From Bacteroidales bacterium (GTDB lineage Bacteria > Bacteroidota > Bacteroidia > Bacteroidales > Muribaculaceae), in NCBI GenBank assembly GCA_015061055.1, contig SUXH01000003.1, forward strand, positions 62,001 to 126,000: DNA of 64,000 nucleotides, read 5' to 3'. The translations under genes and the position numbers were made by a program. Under the pieces are notes generated by a model, which worked only from the letters and a program-made list of their open reading frames with translations, made no database searches and had not been told where the DNA came from. Below are positions 9,703 through 18,818 of the stretch, piece by piece (within the stretch, counting starts at the first letter, position 1; each line of letters opens with the position of its first letter).

Positions 9703-10586
9703 AAAAGACATTGAAAATAGGTATAATTCAACAAACTAATGTTGATGATGTATCAAAAAACAGACAAAAGCTAATTGAAAAAATTTATAAATTGTCGGCT
9801 GAAGGTGCAGAACTTATTGTATTACAAGAATTACACGATTCGTTGTATTTCTGCCAAGTTGAGTCTACAGATAATTTTGATTTAGCGGTGGATTTAAATG
9901 GTCCTGAATGTGATATGTATGCACAAACTGCAAAGGCATGTGGAATTGTTTTGGTTACTTCAATGTTTGAAAAAAGAGCAACCGGATTATATCACAATAC
10001 AGCTGTAGTATACGAAAAAGATGGAACTATAGCCGGAAAATATCGAAAGATGCATATTCCTGATGACCCAGCCTATTATGAGAAGTTTTATTTTACTCCA
10101 GGAGATTTAGGGTTTGAACCAATTTCAACATCGGTAGGTAAGTTGGGAGTGCTTGTATGTTGGGATCAATGGTATCCTGAAGCAGCAAGACTTATGGCAT
10201 TAAGAGGTGCTGAAATGTTGATCTACCCTACTGCTATTGGTTGGGAAAGTACTGACACTATAGAAGAAAAAACACGTCAACAGGTTGCTTGGCAGACTGT
10301 ACAACGAGGTCATGCTGTAGCCAATGGCTTACCAGTTATCACCGTTAATCGTGTGGGGCATGAAGTTGATCCTTCTAGTCAAACAAATGGCATACAATTT
10401 TGGGGATTTTCTTTCGTCGCAGGTCCTCAAGGAGAAATTATTTATCAAGCTCCGTCCGACGCAGAAGTGGAAGTAACTGTTGAAATCGATATGAATCGTT
10501 CAGAACAAGTGCGTCGTTGGTGGCCATTTTTACGTGATCGACGCATTGAAAACTATTCTGGAATCACAAAAAGATTTCTTGATTAG
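9699..10586 (+). CDS. aguB: N-carbamoylputrescine amidase
   Basis: A 295-residue nitrilase-superfamily enzyme that converts N-carbamoylputrescine to putrescine, CO2 and ammonia, the second step after AguA. The catalytic triad is visible: Glu44 in VLQELHDS, Lys117 in GKYRKMHIPDD, and Cys154 in LVCWDQWYPEAARL. The length matches AguB closely. It overlaps aguA by 4 bases, which supports the specific assignment over a general carbon-nitrogen hydrolase. Confidence 0.95.
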   Translation: MKKTLKIGIIQQTNVDDVSKNRQKLIEKIYKLSAEGAELIVLQELHDSLYFCQVESTDNFDLAVDLNGPECDMYAQTAKACGIVLVTSMFEKRATGLYHNTAVVYEKDGTIAGKYRKMHIPDDPAYYEKFYFTPGDLGFEPISTSVGKLGVLVCWDQWYPEAARLMALRGAEMLIYPTAIGWESTDTIEEKTRQQVAWQTVQRGHAVANGLPVITVNRVGHEVDPSSQTNGIQFWGFSFVAGPQGEIIYQAPSDAEVEVTVEIDMNRSEQVRRWWPFLRDRRIENYSGITKRFLD

Positions 10587-10630
10587 ACTAATTGTGAGTG
10601 GATATTTTTTATTATTTTGAAATAATTTAC

Positions 10631-10638
10631 TATTTTTG
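10631..10638 (+). promoter_or_regulatory. -7 box of ppdK
   Basis: TATTTTTG matches TAnnTTTG. It leaves a leader of about 85 bases before the ATG at 10729, containing the short inverted repeat TTAATC...GATTAA. No well-spaced TTTG -33 element is seen, so confidence is moderate. Confidence 0.5.
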
Positions 10639-10728
10639 CAGATAACAATTAATCTTATTGGATTAATGCGTTTTAAATTATTGCACATTAATTATTAACT
10701 AATTATAATTCATACAATTAACTATTTT

Positions 10729-13443
10729 ATGAAGAATGTTTATACTTTCGGTAATGGCCAAGCAGAAGGACGTGCCGATATGAAAAATCTTCTTGGTGGT
10801 AAAGGTGCAAACCTTGCTGAGATGAATTTAATTGGAGTACCAGTGCCTCCAGGTTTTACAATTACTACTGAAGTTTGTACTACTTACACACAAGAAGGTA
10901 AAGATGCAGTAGTAAAAATGATTGCTCCTGAAGTAGAAAGTGCAATCAAGCATGTAGAAGAATTGACTGGTTTCAAATTTAACGATGCAGAAAATCCACT
11001 ATTGGTTTCTGTACGTTCAGGTGCACGTGTATCAATGCCAGGTATGATGGACACAGTTCTTAATTTAGGTATGAATGATACAGTTGCCGAAGCTCTTGCT
11101 CGTAAGTCTGGTAATGCTCGTTTTGCATGGGATAGTTATCGTCGTTTCGTTCAAATGTATGGTGATGTTGTTCTTGGTATGAAACCAAAGAATAAAACAG
11201 ATATCGATCCATTTGAAGAAATTATGGAGGCCGTAAAGGAAGAAAAAGGCGTTAAACTTGATACAGAGCTTGACGTTGACGATTTGAAAAAACTCGTTAA
11301 ATTATTCAAGGAAGCAGTATTGAAGTCTACTGGTAGCGTATTCCCTGAAAGTGCATGGGAACAACTTTGGGGTGCTATCTGTGCAGTATTCGATAGTTGG
11401 ATGAACGAACGTGCTATCCTATATCGTCGTATGAACCAAATACCTGAAGAATGGGGAACTGCTGTTAACGTACAAGCAATGGTTTATGGTAATATGGGAG
11501 AAACATCTGCTACAGGTGTTGCATTTACTCGTGATGCTGCAACAGGTGAAGATATTTTCAATGGTGAATATCTAATCAATGCGCAAGGTGAAGATGTTGT
11601 TGCAGGTGTACGTACCCCACAACAAATCACACTTGAAGGTTCTCGTCGTTGGGCAAAACTTCAAGGTATATCCGAAGAGGAACGTGCTACCAAGTACCCT
11701 TCTCTTGAAGAATCTATGCCGGTTTGTGCTAAAGAGCTTATAGAAACACAACAAAAACTTGAGGATCACTATAAAGATATGCAAGATCTTGAGTTTACAA
11801 TCCAAGATGGTAAACTATGGTTGCTTCAAACACGTAATGGTAAGCGTACTGCTGCTGCTATGGTGAAGATTGCTATGGATCTTCTTCGCGAAGGTGTTAT
11901 CGATGAAAAGACAGTTCTTAAGCGTATGGAACCACAAAAACTTGACGAACTTCTTCACCCTGTATTCGATAAGGCTGCTCTAGCAAACGCAAAAGCTGTA
12001 GCTAAGGGTCTTCCTGCATCTCCTGGTGCTGCTACAGGTCAAATCGTATTCTTCGCTGACGATGCTGAAGCTTGGTCAGAACGTAAGAAGAAAGTAATTA
12101 TGGTACGTATCGAAACTTCTCCAGAAGACCTTCGTGGTATGACAGTTGCTCAAGGTATCTTGACTGCTCGTGGTGGTATGACATCTCATGCTGCTGTAGT
12201 TGCTCGTGGTATCGGTAAGTGCTGTGTATCGGGTGCCGGTGAAATCAAGGTAGACTATAAGGAAAAGACTGTTGAAATGGGTGGCAAAGTTTACAAAGAA
12301 GGTGACTGGATCTCATTGAATGGTAGTACAGGTGATGTTTATGATGGTTTGGTATCAACTGTTGATGCAGAACTTGACGGCGATTTCGCTGCAATCATGA
12401 ACCTTGCTGAAAAATATACAAAGGTAGATGTTCGCACAAATGCAGATTCTCCTCGCGACGCTCTTGTTGCACGCAAATTCGGTGCTAAGGGTATCGGTCT
12501 TTGCCGCACAGAACATATGTTCTTTGAAGGTGACCGCATCAAGGCTATGCGTGAAATGATTATCGCTCGCGATGAAGAAGGTCGTCGCACTGCTCTTGCT
12601 AAACTTCTTCCTATGCAACGTGGTGACTTCGAAGGTATCTTTGAAGCTATGGACGGACTTGGTGTTACAATTCGTCTTCTTGACCCACCTTTGCACGAAT
12701 TCGTTCCTCATCAAACTGCAACTCAAAAAGAACTTGCAGAAGAAATGGGTATGACTCTTGAAGAAGTTAAGGCAATTGTTGATTCTCTTGAAGAATTTAA
12801 CCCAATGCTTGGACACCGTGGTTGTCGTCTTGGTAACACTTATCCTGAAATCACAGAAATGCAAGCGCGTGCAATTCTTGAAGCTGCTCTTAACGTGAAA
12901 GCTAAGGGTATTGATGTTCACCCTGAAATAATGATTCCTCTTGTAGGTGTTCTTAAAGAACTTCAAATGCAGGCAAACATTATTCACGAAACAGCTCAAA
13001 AGGTATTCGCTGAACGTGGTGAAACTGTAGCATACAAGATTGGTACAATGATTGAAGTTCCTCGTGCTGCATTGACTGCTGATCAAATCGCTACTGTAGC
13101 CGACTTCTTCTCATTCGGTACTAACGACTTGACTCAGATGACATTCGGTTACTCTCGTGACGATGCTCCTAAGTTCTTGAAAGTTTACAAAGAAAAGGGT
13201 CTTATCAAAACAGATCCATTTGAAGTGCTTGACCAAGAAGGTGTAGGACAACTTGTTAAGATGGGTACTGAAAAGGGACGCTCTACTAAACCTGAATTGA
13301 AGGTTGGTATCTGTGGTGAACATGGTGGAGAACCATCTTCTGTTAAGTTCTGTGCTAAACTTGGAATGAACTATGTTTCATGTTCTCCATTCCGCGTGCC
13401 TATCGCACGTCTTGCTGCTGCACAGGCTGCTGTTGAAGAATAA
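10729..13443 (+). CDS. ppdK: Pyruvate, phosphate dikinase
   Basis: A 904-residue enzyme interconverting pyruvate, ATP and phosphate with phosphoenolpyruvate, AMP and pyrophosphate. Domains in order are the ATP-grasp region (LLGGKGANLAEM near residue 22), the phosphohistidine domain with GGMTSHAAVVARG (His487, equivalent to His455 of the Clostridium enzyme), and the PEP-binding TIM barrel with GTNDLTQMTFGYSRDD and Cys862 in GICGEHGGEP. Codon choice is more regular than in neighbouring genes, consistent with high expression. It stands alone between its own promoter region and a strong terminator. Confidence 0.98.
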   Translation: MKNVYTFGNGQAEGRADMKNLLGGKGANLAEMNLIGVPVPPGFTITTEVCTTYTQEGKDAVVKMIAPEVESAIKHVEELTGFKFNDAENPLLVSVRSGARVSMPGMMDTVLNLGMNDTVAEALARKSGNARFAWDSYRRFVQMYGDVVLGMKPKNKTDIDPFEEIMEAVKEEKGVKLDTELDVDDLKKLVKLFKEAVLKSTGSVFPESAWEQLWGAICAVFDSWMNERAILYRRMNQIPEEWGTAVNVQAMVYGNMGETSATGVAFTRDAATGEDIFNGEYLINAQGEDVVAGVRTPQQITLEGSRRWAKLQGISEEERATKYPSLEESMPVCAKELIETQQKLEDHYKDMQDLEFTIQDGKLWLLQTRNGKRTAAAMVKIAMDLLREGVIDEKTVLKRMEPQKLDELLHPVFDKAALANAKAVAKGLPASPGAATGQIVFFADDAEAWSERKKKVIMVRIETSPEDLRGMTVAQGILTARGGMTSHAAVVARGIGKCCVSGAGEIKVDYKEKTVEMGGKVYKEGDWISLNGSTGDVYDGLVSTVDAELDGDFAAIMNLAEKYTKVDVRTNADSPRDALVARKFGAKGIGLCRTEHMFFEGDRIKAMREMIIARDEEGRRTALAKLLPMQRGDFEGIFEAMDGLGVTIRLLDPPLHEFVPHQTATQKELAEEMGMTLEEVKAIVDSLEEFNPMLGHRGCRLGNTYPEITEMQARAILEAALNVKAKGIDVHPEIMIPLVGVLKELQMQANIIHETAQKVFAERGETVAYKIGTMIEVPRAALTADQIATVADFFSFGTNDLTQMTFGYSRDDAPKFLKVYKEKGLIKTDPFEVLDQEGVGQLVKMGTEKGRSTKPELKVGICGEHGGEPSSVKFCAKLGMNYVSCSPFRVPIARLAAAQAAVEE

Positions 13444-13463
13444 TTCACGAAGAAATATTAATC

Positions 13464-13512
13464 TATAAAAGACAATGACGGACTATTTCTTAGTCCGTCA
13501 TTGTCTTTTATA
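13464..13512 (+). terminator. Very strong terminator after ppdK, 22-bp perfect stem
   Basis: The arms 13464-13485 and 13491-13512 are perfect inverted complements around the 5-base loop TTTCT, with a GC-containing core (GACAATGACGGAC) and an A-run/T-run at the ends. It begins 21 bases after the ppdK stop and probably works in both directions. Confidence 0.93.
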
Positions 13513-13589
13513 AATTAAAGTAATAGGTTAAAAAAGTATTATACAATACATAATAACATTACATCTGTTTGTTGAAAATTGTTCAATTT

Positions 13590-14033
13590 CTATTTATTTT
13601 TAAAGAACATATAGTCAACAACTTCTTTTAGCTCATTTTTAGGGTAAAGCCCCATTATGTATTGAGGTTTACCTTTTACAGGAAAGAATATTATCATCGG
13701 AATTGATTGAACGCCAAAAGCATCACCCAATCCCCTATTCTTATCCAAATCAATCTTATAAAAATCAACCATTCCTTTATATTCTGTAGCAAGTTCGTCA
13801 AGGATAGGAGATAATCTTTTACAAGGACCGCACCAAGTAGCATAAATATCTAAAACAACTGGCTTATTGCCAATCATTTTAAATCCCTCAAATCCCATAG
13901 AGTAATCTCCTACTAATGATTTAAATTGAGCTTGGTTGATTATTTCTACTTGTGAAGTTTGAGCTATTGCCTGTATGCAATTGGTTGAAAATACCATACA
14001 AATTGTGTATATTAAATATAGTAAGCGCTTCAT
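13590..14033 (-). CDS. Exported thioredoxin-like protein
   Basis: A 147-residue protein with a signal peptide (about residues 1-24) and a thioredoxin fold carrying the active site WCGPC (Cys68 and Cys71). The cis-proline region is SIPMIIFFP. It is probably a periplasmic thiol oxidoreductase, although reductant and targets are unknown. A typical cytoplasmic thioredoxin has about 105 residues and no signal. It is downstream of DUF4301 on the same strand with a 62-base gap. Confidence 0.88.
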   Translation of the reverse strand: MKRLLYLIYTICMVFSTNCIQAIAQTSQVEIINQAQFKSLVGDYSMGFEGFKMIGNKPVVLDIYATWCGPCKRLSPILDELATEYKGMVDFYKIDLDKNRGLGDAFGVQSIPMIIFFPVKGKPQYIMGLYPKNELKEVVDYMFFKNK

Positions 14034-14095
14034 TATGAAATAATATTAGGATAAAATTACCTCATATAGAGGGGTTTAATTAAGCATATTATTAT

Positions 14096-15616
14096 TTAGC
14101 CTTGATGTTGAACACGTAATAAATCGTTAACTGTTTTTACAGGATTAAATGTAGCAAGTGGTACATCTACAAAAATTGTATTCCAGTCACTCATAGAACC
14201 ATTCCATAACCCCGGAAGTTCAAGAGCCTTGAGTGTAGTACCCGATTTTGACTTTTCCGAAATCAAACCGGTTTTCTTATCTACATAGTTCTTTAAATTA
14301 AATTTATTTCCCTTATAGTCTTTAATATAGCATACCAAATCCACAGGATTAAAGTGAGTCCCACTCTTGATAAGAATCTCCGATTCAGGCATACTCATAT
14401 CAAATTGTGCCGATTCAAGAATCTGTGGAGAGCGTGAGCCATCACTATTATAAGCAATGTATGGACCTCCTCCCGGTTCACCATCATTTTTCACCATACC
14501 ACACACGCGAATTGGTCGGTTTAACTTGTTTTTAACATAAAGAACAAGTTCACAATCTTCAAGATTCTTTGTGTCATCATAACGCACACACAATGTATTG
14601 TGTAGGAATGTCTCCATCTCATGCACATCGTCCATATTGTATTTTCCACAATCAAGCATTTCAAGATATGTCTTGATTTGCTTTTGCACCTTTACAAGAT
14701 AACCACCGATTACTTTCTTGAATTTTATAGTCTCAGCACGCAAACTGCTTGGAACCACATTATCAATATTTTTAACAAAAACAACATCCGCATCAATGTC
14801 ATTTAGATTTTCAAGTAATGCGCCATGACCTGCAGGACGGAAAAGTAGTTTACCATCTTCACGATACGGATTATTATCTATGTCTACAGCAATGGTGTCG
14901 GTTGATGACTTTTGTTCCGACATGGAAACATTGTATTTAACACCCCATTTTTCAGCAAAAGCAGAAACTTTAGCATTGATCAATTTTATAAATTCCGGTT
15001 TATGCTCAGGTGATACTGTGAAATGAATATTTACATTGCGGTCTTTATCGGTTGCATATTGTGCACCTTCTTCAAGATGTTCTTCAAGTGGGGTATGTAC
15101 TTCTGCATTAACTTTATGGAATTGCAATAAAGCTTTTGGAAGGAAACCATAATTTAAACCACAGCTATTAAGCATACACTCTACTACTGATTTATATTTA
15201 TTCTCAGCTATAAGATCTTTTATACCTTTAGTGTGATTCTTAATGCATGCTTCATTTAATGCATCATAAAAAGCAAATTTTTCTATTTCAGTAAAGAACT
15301 TTTTCTCGAAATCAGATGTTGGAACGTCATTTTCACCATTTAAAAATTCAAACATATTTTTAAACATACGACTTGCAGCCCCTGATGCGGGAACAAATTT
15401 CTCTACAGCACCTCCTGAAGTTAAAAAGTTTTCCCATTCTTCAATACATTCTGCAATTTCTTGCTCTGAAAATTTTGTAATACCATTCCCGATTGCAGCA
15501 CTTGCTTCAATTTTTAAGTAAGGGAATCCTGTCTTAAATGTATCAAGTTGCTCTTGAAATGTTTCTTGTGAAATTCCTTTTGACTGTAAAAGTTTTAAGT
15601 CCTCTGTGTTAAGCAT
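14096..15616 (-). CDS. DUF4301 family protein, nucleotidyltransferase-like
   Basis: A 506-residue protein recognised as DUF4301, a family common in Bacteroidetes with no firmly known function. The segment VPASGAASRMF (residues 75-85) resembles the G-x-G-x-R-M nucleotide loop of sugar-nucleotide transferases. LFRPAGHGALLENLNDIDAD and the later DDTKNLEDCELVLYVKNKLNRP fit such a fold. A transferase activity is therefore plausible but inferred. No signal peptide is seen, so it should be cytoplasmic. It has a perfect consensus promoter on the minus strand (15650-15681), back to back with the rel promoter. Confidence 0.85.
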   Translation of the reverse strand: MLNTEDLKLLQSKGISQETFQEQLDTFKTGFPYLKIEASAAIGNGITKFSEQEIAECIEEWENFLTSGGAVEKFVPASGAASRMFKNMFEFLNGENDVPTSDFEKKFFTEIEKFAFYDALNEACIKNHTKGIKDLIAENKYKSVVECMLNSCGLNYGFLPKALLQFHKVNAEVHTPLEEHLEEGAQYATDKDRNVNIHFTVSPEHKPEFIKLINAKVSAFAEKWGVKYNVSMSEQKSSTDTIAVDIDNNPYREDGKLLFRPAGHGALLENLNDIDADVVFVKNIDNVVPSSLRAETIKFKKVIGGYLVKVQKQIKTYLEMLDCGKYNMDDVHEMETFLHNTLCVRYDDTKNLEDCELVLYVKNKLNRPIRVCGMVKNDGEPGGGPYIAYNSDGSRSPQILESAQFDMSMPESEILIKSGTHFNPVDLVCYIKDYKGNKFNLKNYVDKKTGLISEKSKSGTTLKALELPGLWNGSMSDWNTIFVDVPLATFNPVKTVNDLLRVQHQG

Positions 15617-15649
15617 ATTATAATTGTATTAGTTGAAGTTTATTGTTCT

Positions 15650-15681
15650 CAAAGTTAGTGTAAATAATTTTTTGGTGCAAA
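15650..15681 (-). promoter_or_regulatory. Consensus promoter of the DUF4301 gene
   Basis: Read on the minus strand, TTTG (15681-15678), a 20-base spacer and TAACTTTG (15657-15650) match the Bacteroidetes consensus exactly. The predicted leader before the ATG at 15616 is about 30 bases. Confidence 0.8.
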
Positions 15682-15695
15682 TTTTATACATACAA

Positions 15696-15727
15696 TTTGT
15701 TTTTATGTTATGCATATATTAATTTTG
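15696..15727 (+). promoter_or_regulatory. Consensus promoter of the rel operon; fixes the start codon
   Basis: TTTG (15696-15699), a 20-base spacer and TAATTTTG (15720-15727) match the consensus exactly. An in-frame TTG at 15697 lies inside the -33 element, so it cannot be the translation start. The ATG at 15754, about 20 bases after the predicted transcription start, is used instead. Confidence 0.82.
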
Positions 15728-15753
15728 AAGAAAAATACAGGTGTAAAAATAAG

Positions 15754-17961
15754 ATGAAACAATATTATACAGATGCTGAGCGCAAACAGTTAGTCCATTT
15801 ATATAAAACATTACGAAAAACTATAGGAGATACAATATCTAAAGATGATTGTGATAAAATTATTTCAATTATCAGTAAGGGTATAAAAGAAAATAAATAT
15901 ACACGTGATAAATATGGCATAAATCCGGCGCTTAGGCATTTAAGTACAGCAAATACACTTACAGAAACGTTTGGCATAGATCGTAATATGATTATTGCTA
16001 TCCTTCTTTATAATTTGTGTAAAAATGATATCGTAAGTGAGATTGAAATTAAAGATGGATTTGGTGATGATATTGTAAAACTTATAAAAGGTTTGTTGCA
16101 AGTGTCGTTGTTGTATAAGAAACGTTCAGCAGTTGAAAGCGAGAATTATCATAAATTACTACTTTCTTTTGCGGAAGATATACGAGTTGTGATTATTATG
16201 ATTGTGGATCGTTTGAGCTTGATGAGAATGATTAATCATCATCCTGATGTGCATTTTGTTAATTCTATAGCAAATGAAGCAAAATACTTATATGCGCCAT
16301 TAGCTCATAGATTAGGGTTATATAAAATTAAATCAGAACTTGAAGATTTAGCTCTTAAATATACTCAGCGTGATATTTTTACTCAAATAGCCAGTAAATT
16401 AAATCAAACTAAAATCAGAAGAGAAGAGTACATTGCTAATTTTATTGCCCCGGTAAAAGATGCATTATTAAAGGCTGGCTTGAAGTTTGAAATAAAAGGA
16501 CGAACAAAATCAATTAACTCCATCTACAATAAAATGATCAAACAAAATGCTGAGGTAGATGATATATATGATTTGTTTGCAATACGTATTATTATAGATA
16601 CTGAGAAAGAACAAGAAAAAGCAAAGTGTTGGATTGCTTATTCTATTGTAACTGATATGTTTAAGGCAAATCCAGCTCGAATGAAGGATTGGCTTACAAT
16701 TCCTAAGTCTAACGGATACGAATCTTTACACATAACCGTTTATGGCCCTGACAACCAATGGGTTGAAGTACAAATTCGTACAAGGCGAATGGACGAGATT
16801 GCTGAGCGAGGTCTTGCTGCCCATTGGAAATACAAAGGTATCAAGAGTGAGTCTAATCTGGATGATTGGATGAATAATGTACGTGATTTGATAGAATCAG
16901 GTAGCGAAGGAGCAACAACATTAATGAAAGGTGTAAAAATGAATATTTACGATAAAGAAGTATTTGTTTTTACACCTAAAGGAGATTTGTATAAACTTCC
17001 TCAAGGTGCTACCCTACTTGATTTTGCTTTTCATATACATTCACGTCTTGGCTGTTCATGTATTGGAGGTAAAGTAAATGGTAAAAATCAAAAAATTACC
17101 TACAAATTGAGGAGTGGAGATACAATTGAGATCTTAACATCCTCCAATCAATCACCCAAGCTCGATTGGTTAAGTTTTGTTATTACATCAAAAGCTCGTA
17201 ATAAGATTAAGCAATCGGTAAATGAGATGAATGCTCGTACTGCTGATTTAGGGAAAGAGTTGCTTCAGCGTCGTTTCAAGAATAGGAAAATCGAAGAAGA
17301 AGAGTCTTTGTTAATGCGAACAATAAAGAAATTGGGATATAAAACTGTAACTGATTTCTACCTATCAATTTCAAATGAATCATTGAATGTAAATGATGTT
17401 ATTGATACTTATTTAGAATTAGATAATAAAGATAAAGAAGTCGTAGCACACGAAACTGCCGCAAACTTTGTACTCCAATCGACCGATGATAGAGAGGAAC
17501 GATTTTCAAGTGATATACTTGTAATTGGAGAAAATATGAAAGGTATAAACTATGTGCTAAGTAAGTGCTGTAATCCTATTTTCGGAGATGATGTAATTGG
17601 ATATATTTCTAGTACCGGAGCAATAAAGGTACATCGTACAAATTGTAATAATTTGAGGCACTTGTTACGAAAAGATCCAAATAGAGAAATAAAGGCAACT
17701 TGGTCGGGAAAACTTGGTTCTCAATTTGCAGTGACTTTAAGAATTGTAGGTAATGATGACATAGGTATCGTTACCAATATTACTTCTCTAATTACAAAGG
17801 AAAAAGATGCTGTGTTGAGAAATATTTCAATAGACTCAAATGATGGTCTATTTCAAGGATATTTGGTTATTGGAATAGGTGATACAGCAACATTAAATGA
17901 TTTAATCAAGAAAATTCGCAATATAAAAGGAGTAAAAGATGTTCAAAGAAGTACTAATTAA
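15754..17961 (+). CDS. Long RelA/SpoT homologue, (p)ppGpp synthetase with degenerate hydrolase domain
   Basis: This 735-residue protein has the RSH layout: N-terminal HD region (about 1-190), synthetase (about 220-350), TGS (about 400-462), zinc-finger-like region with CCNPIFGDD (from Cys605) and C-terminal ACT (about 660-735). The synthetase looks intact, with GRTKSINSIYNKM, the RMKD motif (309-312), PKSNGYESLH and VQIRT...AERGLAAHWKYK. In the HD region the catalytic HDxxED is replaced by YNLCKN (from Tyr86), and the usual zinc-ligand HP motif is absent. Only the Asp-Arg of VDRLSLMR remains. Hydrolysis of (p)ppGpp is therefore probably lost. Bacteroidetes often carry two long RSH proteins, and this looks like the synthetase-only one. 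It overlaps the next gene by 23 bases. Confidence 0.93.
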   Translation: MKQYYTDAERKQLVHLYKTLRKTIGDTISKDDCDKIISIISKGIKENKYTRDKYGINPALRHLSTANTLTETFGIDRNMIIAILLYNLCKNDIVSEIEIKDGFGDDIVKLIKGLLQVSLLYKKRSAVESENYHKLLLSFAEDIRVVIIMIVDRLSLMRMINHHPDVHFVNSIANEAKYLYAPLAHRLGLYKIKSELEDLALKYTQRDIFTQIASKLNQTKIRREEYIANFIAPVKDALLKAGLKFEIKGRTKSINSIYNKMIKQNAEVDDIYDLFAIRIIIDTEKEQEKAKCWIAYSIVTDMFKANPARMKDWLTIPKSNGYESLHITVYGPDNQWVEVQIRTRRMDEIAERGLAAHWKYKGIKSESNLDDWMNNVRDLIESGSEGATTLMKGVKMNIYDKEVFVFTPKGDLYKLPQGATLLDFAFHIHSRLGCSCIGGKVNGKNQKITYKLRSGDTIEILTSSNQSPKLDWLSFVITSKARNKIKQSVNEMNARTADLGKELLQRRFKNRKIEEEESLLMRTIKKLGYKTVTDFYLSISNESLNVNDVIDTYLELDNKDKEVVAHETAANFVLQSTDDREERFSSDILVIGENMKGINYVLSKCCNPIFGDDVIGYISSTGAIKVHRTNCNNLRHLLRKDPNREIKATWSGKLGSQFAVTLRIVGNDDIGIVTNITSLITKEKDAVLRNISIDSNDGLFQGYLVIGIGDTATLNDLIKKIRNIKGVKDVQRSTN

Positions 17962-18805
17962 ACTAAGCGTAATTAAAGTTGCTTTTGTGATATGTGTTAT
18001 GTTGGCAGCAAGTTCATGTAGTGATGCAAATAAAAATGTTGCAGAATCATTATTTGTTCAAGCTCGTGATTTGTATGATAATCAACGATACGAGGAGTCA
18101 ATAAAAATGCTCGATTCATTAAAAAACAATTATAAGGACAATATTGATTTACTAAAGAAAGTATTACATCTCAGAGTTCTTAATCAAGAGGGATTGGTGA
18201 AAAAGGAGATTACAACAAATGATAGTTTAATTTCTGAGCTTGAATTAGAAAATCAAGAATTATCTAAAGAATTTAAATATATCAAGCATAAAGATATGGT
18301 AGAAGGTTACTATATTCACAAGAATATTGCAGATAAAGCAGGAGACGATAATAGAACTACAATTGAGCCAAGAATTGATGAATCTGATCTGTTTTATGTG
18401 GTGTCTTATTTGAAAGGAATTAATGTAAAGCATACTTCAGTTTCTTTAGTTGTGCCATCTGCCGGGGAAGTAACAACAAGTACTGTACCATACGATAAAT
18501 CACGAAATTACCGATACAATAGTGATGGTGTTTCGTATGAAAGTATAACATTTACAAATCAAGAATGTGATACATTAGGACAATTTGTTGTTGAAAATGT
18601 AAAATCTAATTTTAAATTGATATTTAAAGGAACTAAACAACACTCCGTTAATCTTGAACCAATTATCGTAAAAGCAATAGCACAAACTTATCGATATGCA
18701 ATCAATAAAAAAAGTGGTAAATCTGCTATAAAGAAACGTATGTTTTTGGAACAAAAATTACAATTAGCTCAAAAACAGATAGAACAAACAAAAACAATAG
18801 AATAA
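17939..18805 (+). CDS. Lipoprotein of unknown function, coupled to rel
   Basis: A 288-residue protein with an N-terminal hydrophobic segment and lipobox AASSC (Cys at 27), so probably anchored in the envelope. Residues about 35-95 form helices resembling a TPR-like hairpin (VQARDLYDNQRYEESIKMLDSL) followed by a coiled-coil segment. A central beta-rich part is unassigned, and the C-terminus is a Gln/Lys-rich coiled coil (about 262-288). Its start lies 23 bases inside the end of rel, which implies co-transcription. I do not recognise a named family. A link to the stringent response is only suggested by position. Confidence 0.75.
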   Translation: MFKEVLIKLSVIKVAFVICVMLAASSCSDANKNVAESLFVQARDLYDNQRYEESIKMLDSLKNNYKDNIDLLKKVLHLRVLNQEGLVKKEITTNDSLISELELENQELSKEFKYIKHKDMVEGYYIHKNIADKAGDDNRTTIEPRIDESDLFYVVSYLKGINVKHTSVSLVVPSAGEVTTSTVPYDKSRNYRYNSDGVSYESITFTNQECDTLGQFVVENVKSNFKLIFKGTKQHSVNLEPIIVKAIAQTYRYAINKKSGKSAIKKRMFLEQKLQLAQKQIEQTKTIE

Positions 18806-18818
18806 TCACAAAATTTTA

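Noticed and set aside
12355-13086. 243-residue open frame antisense to ppdK
   Set aside because: It is a shadow of the strongly biased ppdK codons; composition is Cys/Phe/Thr-rich and no family or promoter fits.
15697-15753. Upstream extension of the Rel protein from a TTG codon
   Set aside because: The TTG lies in the -33 promoter element, so it would not be transcribed.
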